From contig CACBXQ010000004.1 of the NCBI GenBank assembly GCA_902543245.1, forward strand, positions 1-64,000: a stretch of 64,000 bases of DNA, in the 5' to 3' direction. Every line of letters starts with the position of its first letter. The stretch's first letter is position 1. This DNA is from an uncultured Pelagibacteraceae bacterium. Lineage in GTDB: Bacteria; Pseudomonadota; Alphaproteobacteria; Pelagibacterales; Pelagibacteraceae. Of the stretch, positions 19,230 to 30,919 are shown piece after piece. Both the position numbers and the translations under genes were made by a program. The notes under the pieces are model-generated. The model did no database searches. It was not told where the DNA came from and worked only from the letters and a program-made list of their open reading frames with translations.

Positions 19230-22086
19230 CTTTTAAAACTTCTTTTATTATATCTTCTTGTTGAGAAATATGTCTTTTTGCATAACCTGTAGCAGGTGAT
19301 GCAGCTGGATTTCTCCCAATATATGAGATATTTCTATTTTTAGCTTTAATATAATCCAATGTCCATTGGATATAATCTCTCACTGCAAACCAAGCTCCCA
19401 TATTTTTTGGCTCTTCCTGGCACCAGAAAAATTTTGCATTTTTAGAATATTTTTTTAATTCACTAACAAGATTTTTAACTGGAAATGGATATAATTGCTC
19501 AATTCTATAAAACACAATATCGTCTTTTTTATTTTTTTCTCTTGCTTCAAGTAAATCAAAATAGATTTTACCTGAGCATAATATTACTTTTTTAATTAAA
19601 TTATTATCTTTAAGTTTTATAAAATTATTTTTCTTCTCGAAAGCGTGATCGTTTAAAATTCTATGAAAAAAATTTTCCTTTCCAAAGTCTTCCAAATTAG
19701 AAGTGCAATATTTATTTCTTAATAACGATTTTGGTGTCATTATAATTAATGGTTTTCTAAAGTCTCTATGTATTTGTCTTCTTAAGGCGTGAAAATAATT
19801 TGCAGGCGTAGTACAATTCATTACTTGAATATTTTCCTGGGCACCTAACTGTAAAAATCTTTCTAATCTTGCTGATGAATGTTCTGGACCTTGTCCCTCA
19901 TATCCATGTGGAAGTAACAAAACAAGACCACTTGCTCTTGACCATTTTCTTTCACCAGATGCAATAAATTGATCAATGACTACCTGCGCACCATTAGCAA
20001 AATCGCCAAACTGTGCTTCCCATATAGTTAATGTATTTGGCTCAACCATACTATAACCATATTCAAATCCTAAAACTGCCAATTCAGATAAAAAACTATC
20101 AACAATCTCAAAATTCTTTTGGTTTTTTGAAATATTATTTAGTGGCACATATCTAGAATTATCTATTTGGTTTCTCAAAACAGAATGTCTTTGACTAAAT
20201 GTACCCCTTCCAGAATCTTGACCAACTAATCTGACTGGATATCCTTCTTCTAATAAAGATCCAAATGCTAATGCTTCTGCAGAAGACCAATCAATTCCTT
20301 GTCCACTTTCTACAGACTTTCTTCTTAATTCCAAAATTTTTTTAATAGTTTTGTGAATATTTATTTCAGCTGGAATTTTATTAATTTTTTCAGAGATTAT
20401 TCTTAATTTTTCTGCATTAACTCCACTATTGCCTCGTCTATCTTTACCCTTTTCAGGTTTATATCTTGACCAAGTTCCCTCGAACCATTTCAGCTTAGGC
20501 TGATAATTTTTTGCACTATTATACTGTTCGTCTAATAAACTTTTAAAATTTTTTATTTGAGTATTAAATTCTTGTTCAGAAATTATTTTTTCATCTATAA
20601 GTTTTTTTCCATAAACTTTTAATGTAGATGGATGAGATTTAATTTTTTCATACATTAGTGGTTGAGTAAATGAAGGTTCATCTCCTTCGTTATGACCAAA
20701 CCTTCTGTAACAGATCATATCTATCACGACATCTTTGTTAAATTTTTGTCTAAATTCTATAGCAATTTTTGCACAATGAACTACTGCCTCAGGATCATCA
20801 CCATTACAATGTAGAATTGGTGATTCTACTACTTTTCCTAGGTCAGACGGATAAGGACTTGATCTGGCAAACCTTGGGCTTGTAGTAAAACCAATTTGAT
20901 TATTTACAATTATATGAATAGTTCCACCAGTATTATGTCCTTTTAAACCAGACATCGCAAAACATTCTGCTACAACTCCTTGGCCAGCAAAAGCTGCATC
21001 GCCATGAATTAATATTGGTATTACTTTATTCCGTTTTGTATCATTATGATAAAATTGTTTTGCTCTGGTTTGACCTAAAACAACGGGATCTACTGCCTCA
21101 AGATGTGACGGGTTATCTGTTAAACTAATATGAACTGGAATATCGTCAAATGTTCTATCTGAAGAAGCTCCTAAATGATATTTAACATCACCAGTTGAGT
21201 CATCGTGAGTTTCAGAAAACTCTCCGGTAAATTCATTAAATATTTTTTTGTAAGATTTTTGGAGAAGATTGGCTAACACATTTAATCTACCTCTATGAGG
21301 CATTCCAATTTTAATCTCCTTAACTCCTAATTGCCCACCTCTTTTAATGATTTGCTCTAGTGCAGGAATTAAAGACTCAGCACCATCAAGACCAAACCTC
21401 TTTGTACCTACGAATTTTAATGCTAAATATTTTTCAAATCCCTCGGCCTGAATTAATTTATTTAATATTGCCTTTTTACCATTATTTGTAAAACTGATTT
21501 TGTTTTCTTCTTTTTCCATTCTTTCTCTAAACCAAATTTTTTCTTCTCTCTCTGTCATATGCATGTACTCAACACCTATACTGGAACAATATTTATCTTT
21601 TAAAAATTTAATTATTTCTTTTAGTGATGCAAAATCTCTATCTAAGTAATTATCTAAATAAATTTTTCTATTAAAATCGTCCTTATTAAAACCATAATCT
21701 TCAGGATGTAATTCATGCATGTATTTTCTTTCCATCATCCCTAAAGGATCTAAATTAGCTATCAAATGTCCATTTATTCTATATGCTCTTATTAGAGCTA
21801 TTGCTTTAATTGAGTCTTTGATATTTATTTGATTTACTTTTTGATTTTCCTTTAAATTTTGCTGATTAAGATTAATCTTGATTTTATTTGGTTTCCAATT
21901 AGGACCTTCTATCTCTTTAATAACATCCTTCAGGTCCTCCCCAAGACCTTCGAAATAGCTTTTCCAACTTTGAGGAATAGTTGTATCTCCCTCAATAAAT
22001 TTTACATACATTTCTTCAATAAATGAAGTATTTGCTTTATGTAAGAATGATGTTTTTTCGTAATCTAGATTTTTTGATGAACTCAT
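19222..22086 (-). CDS. sucA: 2-oxoglutarate dehydrogenase E1
   Basis: E1 decarboxylates 2-oxoglutarate with thiamine diphosphate. The 954-residue protein has the N-terminal E2-binding segment ([13 protein letters not shown]), the region [15 protein letters not shown], the ThDP/Mg motif beginning with [12 protein letters not shown], and the C-terminal [20 protein letters not shown] block. The last residues ([16 protein letters not shown]) match the family end. It sits between sucD and sucB in the alphaproteobacterial sucCDAB order. Confidence 0.98.
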   Translation of the reverse strand: MSSSKNLDYEKTSFLHKANTSFIEEMYVKFIEGDTTIPQSWKSYFEGLGEDLKDVIKEIEGPNWKPNKIKINLNQQNLKENQKVNQINIKDSIKAIALIRAYRINGHLIANLDPLGMMERKYMHELHPEDYGFNKDDFNRKIYLDNYLDRDFASLKEIIKFLKDKYCSSIGVEYMHMTEREEKIWFRERMEKEENKISFTNNGKKAILNKLIQAEGFEKYLALKFVGTKRFGLDGAESLIPALEQIIKRGGQLGVKEIKIGMPHRGRLNVLANLLQKSYKKIFNEFTGEFSETHDDSTGDVKYHLGASSDRTFDDIPVHISLTDNPSHLEAVDPVVLGQTRAKQFYHNDTKRNKVIPILIHGDAAFAGQGVVAECFAMSGLKGHNTGGTIHIIVNNQIGFTTSPRFARSSPYPSDLGKVVESPILHCNGDDPEAVVHCAKIAIEFRQKFNKDVVIDMICYRRFGHNEGDEPSFTQPLMYEKIKSHPSTLKVYGKKLIDEKIISEQEFNTQIKNFKSLLDEQYNSAKNYQPKLKWFEGTWSRYKPEKGKDRRGNSGVNAEKLRIISEKINKIPAEINIHKTIKKILELRRKSVESGQGIDWSSAEALAFGSLLEEGYPVRLVGQDSGRGTFSQRHSVLRNQIDNSRYVPLNNISKNQKNFEIVDSFLSELAVLGFEYGYSMVEPNTLTIWEAQFGDFANGAQVVIDQFIASGERKWSRASGLVLLLPHGYEGQGPEHSSARLERFLQLGAQENIQVMNCTTPANYFHALRRQIHRDFRKPLIIMTPKSLLRNKYCTSNLEDFGKENFFHRILNDHAFEKKNNFIKLKDNNLIKKVILCSGKIYFDLLEAREKNKKDDIVFYRIEQLYPFPVKNLVSELKKYSKNAKFFWCQEEPKNMGAWFAVRDYIQWTLDYIKAKNRNISYIGRNPAASPATGYAKRHISQQEDIIKEVLKDE

Positions 22087-22113
22087 TTTTATATTAATTA
22101 TATTATCAGATAA

Positions 22114-22995
22114 TTATTTATCAAATGCCAATATATCCGCTAGGGTTTTTCCTAGTTCTGCTGGAGATTTTGCTACTACGATGCCACATTGCTCCATTTT
22201 TTTTATTTTATCAGTAGCTCCACCCTTGCCTCCTGATATAATTGCTCCTGCATGACCCATTCGTCTACCTTTGGGAGCAGTGAGCCCTGCTACAAAACCA
22301 ACAATTGGTTTTTTAATATTACTGTTTTTGACAAATTCTGCTGCTTCTTCCTCTGCAGTTCCTCCAATTTCTCCTATCATTAAAATTGATTCTGTTTCAT
22401 CATCTTTTAAAAAAAGGTCCAAACAATCTATAAAATTTGTTCCATTTATTGGGTCTCCACCTATCCCAACACATGTTGATTGCCCCAATCCATTCTCTGT
22501 AGTTTGAGCAACTGCCTCATATGTCAAAGTACCTGACCTCGAAACTATACCTACTGATCCTTTTTTATGTATATTACCAGGCATTATCCCAATTTTGCAT
22601 TCATTAGGAGTTATAATTCCTGGACAATTTGGTCCAATTAGTCTTGATTTAGAGTTTTTAAGATACTCTTTAACCTTTAACATATCTAACACTGGTATTC
22701 CCTCTGTAATACAAACTATAAGTTCAATGGAAGCCTCGATTGCTTCAATAATTGCGTTTGCAGCGAATCTAGCTGGAACATAAATCATCGTCGCATTTGC
22801 ATTAACATTTTTTTTTGCTTCCATAACTGTATTAAAAACTGGTTTATCTAAATGAGTTTGACCACCTTTTTTTGGTGTAACACCTCCTACTAAATTAGTT
22901 CCATATTTAATTGCCTGCTCAGAATGAAAAGTTCCTTGAGATCCAGTAAATCCTTGGCATATAAGTTTCGTATCTTTATTGACTAAAATTGACAT
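22114..22995 (-). CDS. sucD: Succinyl-CoA ligase alpha subunit
   Basis: The alpha subunit binds CoA and carries the phosphohistidine. [15 protein letters not shown] near the start is the CoA-binding Rossmann motif; the phosphorylated residue is His248 in [11 protein letters not shown]. The 293 residues match the family. The start touches the sucC stop (22995/22996) and sucA follows after 27 bases. A 208-residue reading frame on the other strand over the sucC end is an antisense shadow. Confidence 0.98.
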   Translation of the reverse strand: MSILVNKDTKLICQGFTGSQGTFHSEQAIKYGTNLVGGVTPKKGGQTHLDKPVFNTVMEAKKNVNANATMIYVPARFAANAIIEAIEASIELIVCITEGIPVLDMLKVKEYLKNSKSRLIGPNCPGIITPNECKIGIMPGNIHKKGSVGIVSRSGTLTYEAVAQTTENGLGQSTCVGIGGDPINGTNFIDCLDLFLKDDETESILMIGEIGGTAEEEAAEFVKNSNIKKPIVGFVAGLTAPKGRRMGHAGAIISGGKGGATDKIKKMEQCGIVVAKSPAELGKTLADILAFDK

Positions 22996-24156
22996 TTATT
23001 CAATACTTTTTATAATTTTTTCTGCTGCATCAGATAAATCACTCGCAGAAATTATTTTTAAATCAGAGCTATCTAAAATTTTTTTTCCTTCTTCAGAATT
23101 TGTTCCGGAAAGTCTTACAACTAATGGGACATTGATATTCATTTCTTTTGCTGCAGTAACAACCCCCTCAGCGATAATATCACACCGCATTATTCCACCA
23201 AAAATATTTACTAAAATACCTTTTACGTTTTTATCTGATAAAATAATTTTAAAAGCTTCAGATACTTTTTCTTTAGATGCGCCACCACCTACATCCAAAA
23301 AATTAGCAGGTTCTTGTCCATATAATTTTATAATATCCATTGTTGCCATTGCTAAGCCTGCACCATTTACCATGCAGCCAATACTTCCGTCTAGTTTAAT
23401 GTATGACAGATCATGTTTGCTTGCCTCTATTTCAGTTGGATCTTCTTCATTTAAGTCTCTTAGTTCCATAATTTCAGATTGTCTAAATAAAGCATTGTCA
23501 TCAAAATTGATTTTTGCATCAAGGCATAAAATTTTTTTCTCTTTAGTGATTATTAATGGATTTATTTCAACCATATTAGCATCAGTTTTAATAAATAATG
23601 AATAGATTGATTTAATTAATGAGATTGCATTTGACTTAATACTATCATCAAATTTGAATGCCTTTATTATACTTTCACAGTCTTTTTCAGAAATATGGTC
23701 GGTAAAATTAACTTTTGTTGTAAATATTTTGTCTGGTTTGTCTGACGCAACTTTTTCAATATCCATGCCACCCTGATCGCTACTAATAAAAGCAATCTTA
23801 GAACTAGACCTATCAATCACACATGATAAATAAAATTCTTTTTCAATGTTAGAGGATTCTTCTACATACAACCTTTTTACTACTTTTCCTTCTGAACCCG
23901 TTTGATGTGTCACTAATTTTTTTCCTAGTAATTTTCTAGACTCTTTGCCCAATTCTTCAATGTTATCAAGGATTTTAACACCTCCAGCTTTACCTCTTCC
24001 ACCGGCATGAATTTGTGCTTTAAGAACAAATTTATCGGTTTTTAAATCTTTGGCTTTTTCTAAAACTTCTTCTACTGATTTTCCTGATATTCCATTAGGA
24101 ACTGGGGCCCCAAATTTTTTTAACAACGCTTTTGCTTGATGTTCGTGAATATTCAT
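22996..24156 (-). CDS. sucC: Succinyl-CoA ligase beta subunit
   Basis: The beta subunit binds nucleotide and completes substrate-level phosphorylation in the TCA cycle. The ATP-grasp fold begins [16 protein letters not shown], with [15 protein letters not shown] near residues 47-61 and EINPL and [14 protein letters not shown] in the middle. The CoA/succinate loop [14 protein letters not shown] is near residue 327. The length of 386 residues is normal. It starts three bases after mdh... in operon order mdh-sucC-sucD, the standard alphaproteobacterial arrangement. Confidence 0.98.
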   Translation of the reverse strand: MNIHEHQAKALLKKFGAPVPNGISGKSVEEVLEKAKDLKTDKFVLKAQIHAGGRGKAGGVKILDNIEELGKESRKLLGKKLVTHQTGSEGKVVKRLYVEESSNIEKEFYLSCVIDRSSSKIAFISSDQGGMDIEKVASDKPDKIFTTKVNFTDHISEKDCESIIKAFKFDDSIKSNAISLIKSIYSLFIKTDANMVEINPLIITKEKKILCLDAKINFDDNALFRQSEIMELRDLNEEDPTEIEASKHDLSYIKLDGSIGCMVNGAGLAMATMDIIKLYGQEPANFLDVGGGASKEKVSEAFKIILSDKNVKGILVNIFGGIMRCDIIAEGVVTAAKEMNINVPLVVRLSGTNSEEGKKILDSSDLKIISASDLSDAAEKIIKSIE

Positions 24157-24159
24157 TAT

Positions 24160-25122
24160 TTATTTTATAAGATTTGGATCAATAACTGATGCTGCCTCCC
24201 ATAATTTCTTTACTGCTTCTATAGATTTCATAAATTCTTTTTTTTCATTTTCATTAAGATCAATCTCTTTAATTTTTTCAATTCCATTTTTACCAATTAC
24301 GACGGGCACTCCAGCAAAGACATTTTTTACACCATACTCTCCATTCAAATGAACAGCACAAGGAAGTAGTTTTTTTTCATCATTTATAAAGGCTTCAGCC
24401 ATTTGAACTCCTGAAGCAGCAGGAGCATAAAATGCAGACCCTTTCTCTAAAAATTTAACTATTTCTGCTCCTCCATCTCTAGTTCTTTGATTGATTTCTT
24501 CTAATCTTTCTGAAGAAATTTTACCCTCTTTAACTATATCTAGTAAAGGTTTGCCTGAAACTTTTGTAAATCTCGGCAAAGGAACCATTGTGTCTCCATG
24601 GCCTCCCATTACCATAGCTTCTATTTCTTTCACAGGAACATTAAGCTCTCTTGATAAAAATAATTTAAATCTTGAACTGTCTAATATACCAGCCATACCA
24701 ACTACCATATTAGTAGGTAATCCAGAATATTTTTGGAATGCCATAACCATAACGTCTAACGGATTTGTTATACAAATAACAAAAGAATCTGGAGAATATT
24801 TTTGAATTCCTTCTGCTACTTGTTTAATTATTTTTAAATTAATTCCTAGAAGATCGTCTCTACTCATTCCAGGCTTTCTTGGTACACCCGCAGTAATAAT
24901 TATTACATCTGAGTCCTTAATATCCTCATATTTATCGGTGCCAGATAATTTTACATTAAAACCATCCACAGATGAAGATTGAGATATATCAAGTGCTTTA
25001 CCTTTAGCAATTCCAGGTGCTACATCAAATAATACAACTTCACCTGCTAATTCTTTTGTACCAATTAAATGAGCTAATGTTCCTCCTATTTGACCTGAAC
25101 CTATTAGAGAAATTTTTTTCAT
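24160..25122 (-). CDS. mdh: Malate dehydrogenase
   Basis: Mdh oxidises malate to oxaloacetate with NAD. It is of the LDH-like type common in alphaproteobacteria: [10 protein letters not shown] at 8-17, [17 protein letters not shown] with the substrate arginines near 83-90, [12 protein letters not shown], and the catalytic histidine in [10 protein letters not shown]. The length of 320 residues is normal. It is followed after three bases by sucC and preceded by mmsA after three bases, so all are probably on one transcript. Confidence 0.97.
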   Translation of the reverse strand: MKKISLIGSGQIGGTLAHLIGTKELAGEVVLFDVAPGIAKGKALDISQSSSVDGFNVKLSGTDKYEDIKDSDVIIITAGVPRKPGMSRDDLLGINLKIIKQVAEGIQKYSPDSFVICITNPLDVMVMAFQKYSGLPTNMVVGMAGILDSSRFKLFLSRELNVPVKEIEAMVMGGHGDTMVPLPRFTKVSGKPLLDIVKEGKISSERLEEINQRTRDGGAEIVKFLEKGSAFYAPAASGVQMAEAFINDEKKLLPCAVHLNGEYGVKNVFAGVPVVIGKNGIEKIKEIDLNENEKKEFMKSIEAVKKLWEAASVIDPNLIK

Positions 25123-25125
25123 TTT

Positions 25126-26619
25126 TTACTTCATTGTTGGCATTATAAATTCTGGATTAGATCTAACACCTGAAGGCCATCTTGATGTAATGGTTTTTAA
25201 TTTTGTATAAAATCTTACTCCTTCAGGTCCATGCATATGTTGATCTCCAAACAAAGATCTTTTCCATCCTCCAAAACTATGATGTGCTACTGGCACTGGT
25301 ATTGGAATATTTATTCCCACCATACCTACTTTAATTTTACTTGCAAAAGTCCTTCCAACATCTCCATCTCTTGTGTAAATTGAAGTTCCATTTCCAAATT
25401 CATGATCATTCACTAATTTTGTTGCTTCGTTAAAATCATCAACTCTCACAACTGATAAAACTGGACCAAAAATTTCTTCTTTATAAATTCTCATATCTTT
25501 TGTAACATTGTCAAATAGACATCCTCCAATATAAAAACCATTTTCATAACCTTGAAGCTTCATTTTTCTACCATCAACTACGAGATTTGCACCCTCCTTT
25601 ATGCCTAAATCAACATAACCAGTAACTTTTTCTAGATGCTCTTTTGTAACTAGTGGCCCCATTTCGGATGATTTATCCATTCCTGGACCAACCTTTAGTT
25701 TTTCAACTTTCTTTGATAGTTCGCTTACTAATTCATCTCCAATACTTCCAACAGCTACAGCAACTGATTGTGCCATACATCTCTCGCCAGCAGAACCATA
25801 GGCTGCACCCATTAAACCATTTACTGCTTGGTCTAAATCACAATCTGGCATTACAACACAATGATTTTTTGCACCTCCCAAAGCTTGGACTCTTTTTTCA
25901 TTTTTAGCTGCATTTTCATAAATATACTTAGCTATTGGAGTAGATCCTACAAAACTAACAGCCTGAATATCTTTATTCTCAAGAATTGAATCAACAACCT
26001 CTTTGTCACCATTTACTATATTCAAAACGCCATCTGGTAATCCTGCCTCTGAAAAAAGCTCAGCCAACTTCATTGAGCATGATGGATCTTTTTCAGAAGG
26101 TTTTAGAATAAAAGTATTTCCACAAGCTATTGCCATTGGAAACATCCACATTGGAACCATTGCTGGAAAATTAAATGGTGTTATCCCTGCGCAAACTCCT
26201 AATGGTTGTCTAAGCGACCAGCTGTCAATATCTGTACCTACATTTTCTGTAAATTCACCTTTTAACATTTGAGGTATTCCACAGGCAAATTCTACAACTT
26301 CAAGTCCTCTAGTTAGAGATCCTTTTGCATCCTCATAAACTTTGCCATGTTCTGATACAATTAATTTTGTTAACTCATCATAATTTTTTTCAATTAATTC
26401 TTTGTATTTAAATATAATTCTGGCCCTTTGTATTGGGGGTTTAGTTGACCAGTTTTCAAATGCTTTTTTTGCGAAATCTACTGATTTATTAAGATCTTCC
26501 TTAGATCCAAGCAATACCTCTGAACTTACCTCTCCTGTTGCAGGATTAAATACTTTACCTTTTCTTTTTGAAGATCCAGTATATTTGCTTCCATTAACAT
26601 AATGTTCTATCAGGTTCAT
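25126..26619 (-). CDS. mmsA: Methylmalonate-semialdehyde dehydrogenase (CoA-acylating)
   Basis: This aldehyde dehydrogenase family enzyme converts methylmalonate semialdehyde to propionyl-CoA, or malonate semialdehyde to acetyl-CoA. The catalytic residue is Cys281 in GSAGERCMAQS, whose ERCMA form is the family signature. ALGGAKNHCVVMPDCD (247-262) and PFNFPAMVPMWMFP (148-161) are also typical. The length of 497 residues is normal. It lies between sdhB and mdh, an unusual site inside a TCA gene array. This suggests expression together with the cycle and feeding of acyl-CoA products into it. Its substrate in vivo (valine, thymine, inositol or beta-alanine routes) cannot be told from sequence. 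Confidence 0.93.
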   Translation of the reverse strand: MNLIEHYVNGSKYTGSSKRKGKVFNPATGEVSSEVLLGSKEDLNKSVDFAKKAFENWSTKPPIQRARIIFKYKELIEKNYDELTKLIVSEHGKVYEDAKGSLTRGLEVVEFACGIPQMLKGEFTENVGTDIDSWSLRQPLGVCAGITPFNFPAMVPMWMFPMAIACGNTFILKPSEKDPSCSMKLAELFSEAGLPDGVLNIVNGDKEVVDSILENKDIQAVSFVGSTPIAKYIYENAAKNEKRVQALGGAKNHCVVMPDCDLDQAVNGLMGAAYGSAGERCMAQSVAVAVGSIGDELVSELSKKVEKLKVGPGMDKSSEMGPLVTKEHLEKVTGYVDLGIKEGANLVVDGRKMKLQGYENGFYIGGCLFDNVTKDMRIYKEEIFGPVLSVVRVDDFNEATKLVNDHEFGNGTSIYTRDGDVGRTFASKIKVGMVGINIPIPVPVAHHSFGGWKRSLFGDQHMHGPEGVRFYTKLKTITSRWPSGVRSNPEFIMPTMK

Positions 26620-26643
26620 TATTAATTTATTTAATCTAACTAA

Positions 26644-27417
26644 CTAGCTTGTTGCAAGCATTTTCTTTATTGATGCAATTGCTTTTGCAGGATTTAGTCC
26701 CTTTGGACAAGCATTTGTACAGTTCATGATTGTATGGCATCTGTAAAGCTTTAATTCATCAGCTACTTTATTTAATCTTTCTTTTCTATCTTCATCTCTA
26801 CTATCCATTATCCATCTATAAGCTTGAAGAAGCACTGCAGGCCCTAAATATTTGTCTCCATTCCACCAATAACTTGGGCAGGATGTAGAACAGCAAGCGC
26901 ACATTATACATTCATATAATCCATCTAGTTTTGAACGATCTGATTTAGATTGAATATTCTCTTGTTGATCATTTTTTTTAGAAGTCTTAAGCCATGGTTC
27001 TACGGATTCATATTGTTTGTATAAAGTATTTAAATCTCCTATTAAATCTTTTAATACTTTCAAATGTGGTAACGGATAAATATTAATATCACCCTTAATT
27101 TCTGCATGAGGTTTTGTACATGCTAAGCCATTTTTTCCATCCATGTTCATAGCGCAAGAACCACAAACTCCGTGAGCACATGAACGTCTATATGCAAGCG
27201 AAGGGTCTATTTCATTTTTAATTTTGTTAAGTAAATCTAAAACTTTTGATGGACAATTGTCCATGTCAACTTCATATGTATCAATTCTTGGATTTTCACC
27301 AGTTGAAGGGTCCCATCTATAAACATTTACTTTTCTAATGTTTTTTGAATTAGTTTTGTCCTTATAATAAATTCCTTTAATAACTTTTGAGTTTTTAGGA
27401 AGATTTATTTGAACCAT
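26644..27417 (-). CDS. sdhB: Succinate dehydrogenase iron-sulfur subunit
   Basis: SdhB carries the three iron-sulfur clusters linking SdhA to the quinone site. The [2Fe-2S] ligands are in [13 protein letters not shown] and the later [25 protein letters not shown] and [17 protein letters not shown] supply the [4Fe-4S] and [3Fe-4S] clusters. The 257-residue length is normal. Its ATG overlaps the sdhA stop by one base. Confidence 0.98.
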   Translation of the reverse strand: MVQINLPKNSKVIKGIYYKDKTNSKNIRKVNVYRWDPSTGENPRIDTYEVDMDNCPSKVLDLLNKIKNEIDPSLAYRRSCAHGVCGSCAMNMDGKNGLACTKPHAEIKGDINIYPLPHLKVLKDLIGDLNTLYKQYESVEPWLKTSKKNDQQENIQSKSDRSKLDGLYECIMCACCSTSCPSYWWNGDKYLGPAVLLQAYRWIMDSRDEDRKERLNKVADELKLYRCHTIMNCTNACPKGLNPAKAIASIKKMLATS

Positions 27418-29189
27418 TAGTAAACTCTTTCTTGGGGAGGAAAATATTGAACATCATTAGTTAAAGTTGATCTTGTCACTGGTCTATACTTTATTTCTGT
27501 TTTATCTCCATTGCACCAAGATAACGTATGTTGCATAAATTTATCATCGTCTCTATTTGGAAAATCTTCCCTGGCGTGAGCTCCTCTACTTTCTTTTCTG
27601 TAATAAGCAGAGTCCATAGTTGTTATTGCTTGTCTTATTAAGTTATCAAATTCTAACGTTTCTACTAAATCGGTATTGAAGATTAATGATTTATCTTTCA
27701 CTTTAATTGACTCCATACCCTCAAATGGTTTTCTTATTTCATTTACTCCCTCGCTTAAGGTTTTTTCAGTTCTAAAAACCGCACACTTAGATTGCATCGT
27801 TTTTTGCATAGATATTCTTAAATCTGCTGTATTGTTTGATCCATCCGAATTTCTTAATTTATCAAATCTTTCAAGACATTTATCTGTTTCTGATTGAGAA
27901 ATTTCTTCATGAGGAGTTCCTGGTTTTATAATTTCTGCTGCTCTTTTAGCTGCAGCTCTTCCAAAAACAACCAGATCTATTAAAGAATTAGATCCTAACC
28001 TATTAGCCCCATGTACAGAAACACAAGCTGCCTCTCCAATAGCCATTAACCCAGGAACTGTATCTGCTCCGTTTGCTGATAAGACTTCAGCTTTATAGTT
28101 AGTTGGAATTCCTCCCATGTTGTAATGCACTGTTGGAACAACTGGAATTGGCTCTTTCGTAACATCAACATCTGCGAAAAGTCTTGATGACTCTGATATT
28201 CCAGGTAGCCTCTCTTCAATTACTTTTGGATCTAAGTGATCTAAATGAAGATGAACATGATCTTTTTCATTTCCAACACCTCTTCCTTCGTTTATTTCAA
28301 CAGCAATAGATCTACTTACAACATCTCTTGAAGCTAAGTCTTTTGCTTTTGGCGCATATCTTTCCATAAATCTTTCACCCTTTGAATTTAATAAGTAGCC
28401 ACCTTCTCCTCTAACTCCCTCAGAAATTAAAGTTCCATGTCCATAAATACCTGTTGGATGAAATTGTACAAATTCCATGTCTTGTAATGGTAAACCTGCT
28501 CTTAAAACCATAGCATTTCCATCACCTGTGCATGTGTGTGCTGAAGTTGCTGAATAATAAACTTTTCCATATCCACCTGTAGCTATGATTGTAATATGTG
28601 ATCTGAAACGGTGTATAGTTCCATCATTTAAATTCCAGGCGATTAGTCCTTTACACTCTCCATCTTTCATTAGTAAATCAAGTGCAAAATATTCAATAAA
28701 AAATTCTGTATTATGTTTAAGGGCTTGCCCGTACAATGTATGTAATATTGCATGTCCAGTCCTATCTGCTGCAGCACATGTTCTTTGTACAGTGCCATTT
28801 CCATAATTTTTAGTCATCCCTCCAAATGGTCTTTGATAAATTTTACCATCCTCTGTCCTACTAAATGGAACTCCATATTGTTCTAACTCTAGAACTGCTT
28901 TAGGTGCCTCTTTACATAAATATTCTATTGAGTCTTGATCTCCAAGCCAATCAGACCCTTTAACTGTATCATACATATGCCATCTCCAATCATCCTCTCC
29001 CATGTTTCCTAATGCAGCAGAAATACCTCCTTGTGCAGCAGAAGTATGGCTTCTTGTTGGAAATACTTTTGATATGCAGGCTGTTTTTAATCCAGCTTCA
29101 CTCAGTCCTACTGCAGCTCTTAGACCAGATCCTCCGGCCCCAAGGACTACAACATCATATTCGTGGTCAATTATTTTGTATGAGCTCAT
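27417..29189 (-). CDS. sdhA: Succinate dehydrogenase flavoprotein subunit
   Basis: SdhA oxidises succinate with covalently bound FAD. The FAD motif [10 protein letters not shown] is at 17-26 and the flavinylated residue is His48 in [32 protein letters not shown] holds the substrate-site residues near 244-264, and [16 protein letters not shown] is near the C-terminus. The length of 590 residues is typical. An sdhE assembly gene is not found in the window. Confidence 0.98.
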   Translation of the reverse strand: MSSYKIIDHEYDVVVLGAGGSGLRAAVGLSEAGLKTACISKVFPTRSHTSAAQGGISAALGNMGEDDWRWHMYDTVKGSDWLGDQDSIEYLCKEAPKAVLELEQYGVPFSRTEDGKIYQRPFGGMTKNYGNGTVQRTCAAADRTGHAILHTLYGQALKHNTEFFIEYFALDLLMKDGECKGLIAWNLNDGTIHRFRSHITIIATGGYGKVYYSATSAHTCTGDGNAMVLRAGLPLQDMEFVQFHPTGIYGHGTLISEGVRGEGGYLLNSKGERFMERYAPKAKDLASRDVVSRSIAVEINEGRGVGNEKDHVHLHLDHLDPKVIEERLPGISESSRLFADVDVTKEPIPVVPTVHYNMGGIPTNYKAEVLSANGADTVPGLMAIGEAACVSVHGANRLGSNSLIDLVVFGRAAAKRAAEIIKPGTPHEEISQSETDKCLERFDKLRNSDGSNNTADLRISMQKTMQSKCAVFRTEKTLSEGVNEIRKPFEGMESIKVKDKSLIFNTDLVETLEFDNLIRQAITTMDSAYYRKESRGAHAREDFPNRDDDKFMQHTLSWCNGDKTEIKYRPVTRSTLTNDVQYFPPQERVY

Positions 29190-29191
29190 TT

Positions 29192-29515
29192 TTATAAATT
29201 AAATAATATAACTAATGTTAATAAAGGAATTATAATAGCAAATAAATATAATAATTTATTTGCGACATTTTTAATTGTCTCATTTTCTACATAATCCTCA
29301 AAAATCTCACTAATGGTAAGAGCAGAATGAAAAAAAGCTATAATTATAAAAATTGAGAAGAGAAATTTGTAAGGTTGGGAAGAAAAAAATAACAAAACCT
29401 CTTGATAATCATTATCATATATTGATACAAAATTAAGAATGAACCAGATCGTAAGTGGAACTAAAACTATTCCACTAGATTTCATCAGAAGCCACTTTTT
29501 TGTAGAATTAATCAT
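29192..29515 (-). CDS. sdhD: Succinate dehydrogenase membrane anchor, SdhD
   Basis: SdhD is one of two membrane anchors that hold haem b and ubiquinone. The 107 residues contain three hydrophobic segments (about 14-33, 47-68 and 84-106). [18 protein letters not shown] in the second half is the family pattern H-x-x-x-x-x-x-x-x-x-DY, with the His as candidate haem ligand. It lies two bases before sdhA and one base after sdhC. Sequence similarity among such anchors is low, so the call rests on topology, motif and position. Confidence 0.92.
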   Translation of the reverse strand: MINSTKKWLLMKSSGIVLVPLTIWFILNFVSIYDNDYQEVLLFFSSQPYKFLFSIFIIIAFFHSALTISEIFEDYVENETIKNVANKLLYLFAIIIPLLTLVILFNL

Positions 29516-29899
29516 TTAAATAAAAAACCTTCCTATAAAATAAATTAATAGTGTTGTTAAAAAAGATCCTACTATCACAAAAACTCCTGTTAAATTTGAG
29601 GTTTTTAATTCAAATCCATAACCTAAATCCCAAAAAAAATGTCTCACTTCACTCAAGATCTGAAAACTGAATGACCAGGTAATAAAAATAATTACAAATT
29701 TTCCAAAAATAGAATTAAAAAAAATATTTATCAAAGAATAATTATTTGGCCCTAACATTAAAAACATTACCAAAAAACAAATAATGGTTATTAAAGTAAT
29801 ATTTATTACTCCTGTTATTCTATGAACGATTGATACTAAAGATGAAATATGCCAATTATAAATTTGTATATGTGGTGATATAGGATTTTTTTCGTTCAT
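29516..29899 (-). CDS. sdhC: Succinate dehydrogenase cytochrome b556 subunit, SdhC
   Basis: SdhC is the larger membrane anchor of succinate dehydrogenase. The family signature is plain: SPHIQIYNWHISSLVSIVHRITG near residues 7-29 and HFFWDLGYG near 89 with a haem-ligand histidine candidate. Three hydrophobic segments follow the signature. The 127-residue length is normal. Its ATG overlaps the asd stop by four bases, so translation follows asd directly. Confidence 0.95.
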   Translation of the reverse strand: MNEKNPISPHIQIYNWHISSLVSIVHRITGVINITLITIICFLVMFLMLGPNNYSLINIFFNSIFGKFVIIFITWSFSFQILSEVRHFFWDLGYGFELKTSNLTGVFVIVGSFLTTLLIYFIGRFFI

Positions 29900-30897
29900 C
29901 TAAAATTTTTAATTAAAGTTTCTGCAATTTCAACTGCATTAAGTGCCGCTCCTTTTAATAAATTATCTGAAACAATCCATAAATTTATTGTATTTTCTTG
30001 TGATTCATCTTTTCTAATTCGAGAAATAAATGTTTCATACTCGTTTTCAGCTTCAACTGGAGTTACATAACCACCATCTTCCATTTTATCAACAAGTTTA
30101 CACCCAGGTGAACTACCAAGAACATTTCTTATTTCATCTAATTTATATTTCCTGTTAAACTCAACATTTACACTTACAGCATGAGAAACTAAAACTGGAA
30201 TTCTTACTGAGGTAGATGTTACTTTTATTTTGGTATCTAATATTTTTTTAACCTCATCATGCATTTTTTGTTCTTCTTTGGTATAACCATTATCTAAAAA
30301 CTTATCTATGTGAGGTATTGCGTTAAATGCAATCTGTTTAGTAAAATATTTTGATTTTAGTTCTTTATTTTCATAAAATTCTTTTGTTTGTGATAATAGC
30401 TCGTCCATTGCTGACTTGCCTGCACCAGAAACAGATTGATAAGTTGAAGCTACTATTCTTTTAATATCATATAAATCATGTAATGGTTTAAGTGCAACAA
30501 CTAAAGGTATTACTGAGCAATTTGCGTTTGCTATAATATTTTTATTTTTATAAAGTTTTAGGTGTTGTGAATTTACCTCTGGCACGACTAAAGGAACATC
30601 TGGATCCATCCTAAAATTTTTTGAGTTATCAATTACTATAGAATTTTTTGCTGCAACTGGAGCCCATTTCTCTGCAATTGCTGAACCAGCAGCAAAAAAA
30701 GTGATTTCAGCTTTAGAAAAATCATAATTTTCAATATCGTGAATCATATGATCTTGATTTTTAAAATGTATTTTTTTTCCAGCACTTTTAGGAGATGCAA
30801 TTAAGTATATATTATCAAATGCAAAGTTTTTCTTTTGTAAAACTTCTAAGAGTTTTCTACCAACATTTCCTGTTGCGCCTACTATTGCTATATTCAT
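29896..30897 (-). CDS. asd: Aspartate-semialdehyde dehydrogenase
   Basis: Asd reduces aspartyl phosphate to aspartate semialdehyde, the branch point to lysine, threonine and methionine. GATGNVGRKLLEVL at 7-20 binds NADP. The catalytic cysteine is Cys127 in NANCSVIPLV, and the histidine lies in VRIPVLVSHAVSVNVEF near 228-244. The length of 333 residues is normal. Placement just before the sdh genes and after dmdA is unusual. It provides the precursor of homoserine, the substrate of MetX in this window. Confidence 0.96.
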   Translation of the reverse strand: MNIAIVGATGNVGRKLLEVLQKKNFAFDNIYLIASPKSAGKKIHFKNQDHMIHDIENYDFSKAEITFFAAGSAIAEKWAPVAAKNSIVIDNSKNFRMDPDVPLVVPEVNSQHLKLYKNKNIIANANCSVIPLVVALKPLHDLYDIKRIVASTYQSVSGAGKSAMDELLSQTKEFYENKELKSKYFTKQIAFNAIPHIDKFLDNGYTKEEQKMHDEVKKILDTKIKVTSTSVRIPVLVSHAVSVNVEFNRKYKLDEIRNVLGSSPGCKLVDKMEDGGYVTPVEAENEYETFISRIRKDESQENTINLWIVSDNLLKGAALNAVEIAETLIKNFR

Positions 30898-30919
30898 TAT
30901 AGTTTTTTAAGATTTATAC

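Noticed and set aside
22979..23605. A 208-residue reading frame on the plus strand
   Set aside because: It is antisense to the clear sucC gene and has no family-like sequence.
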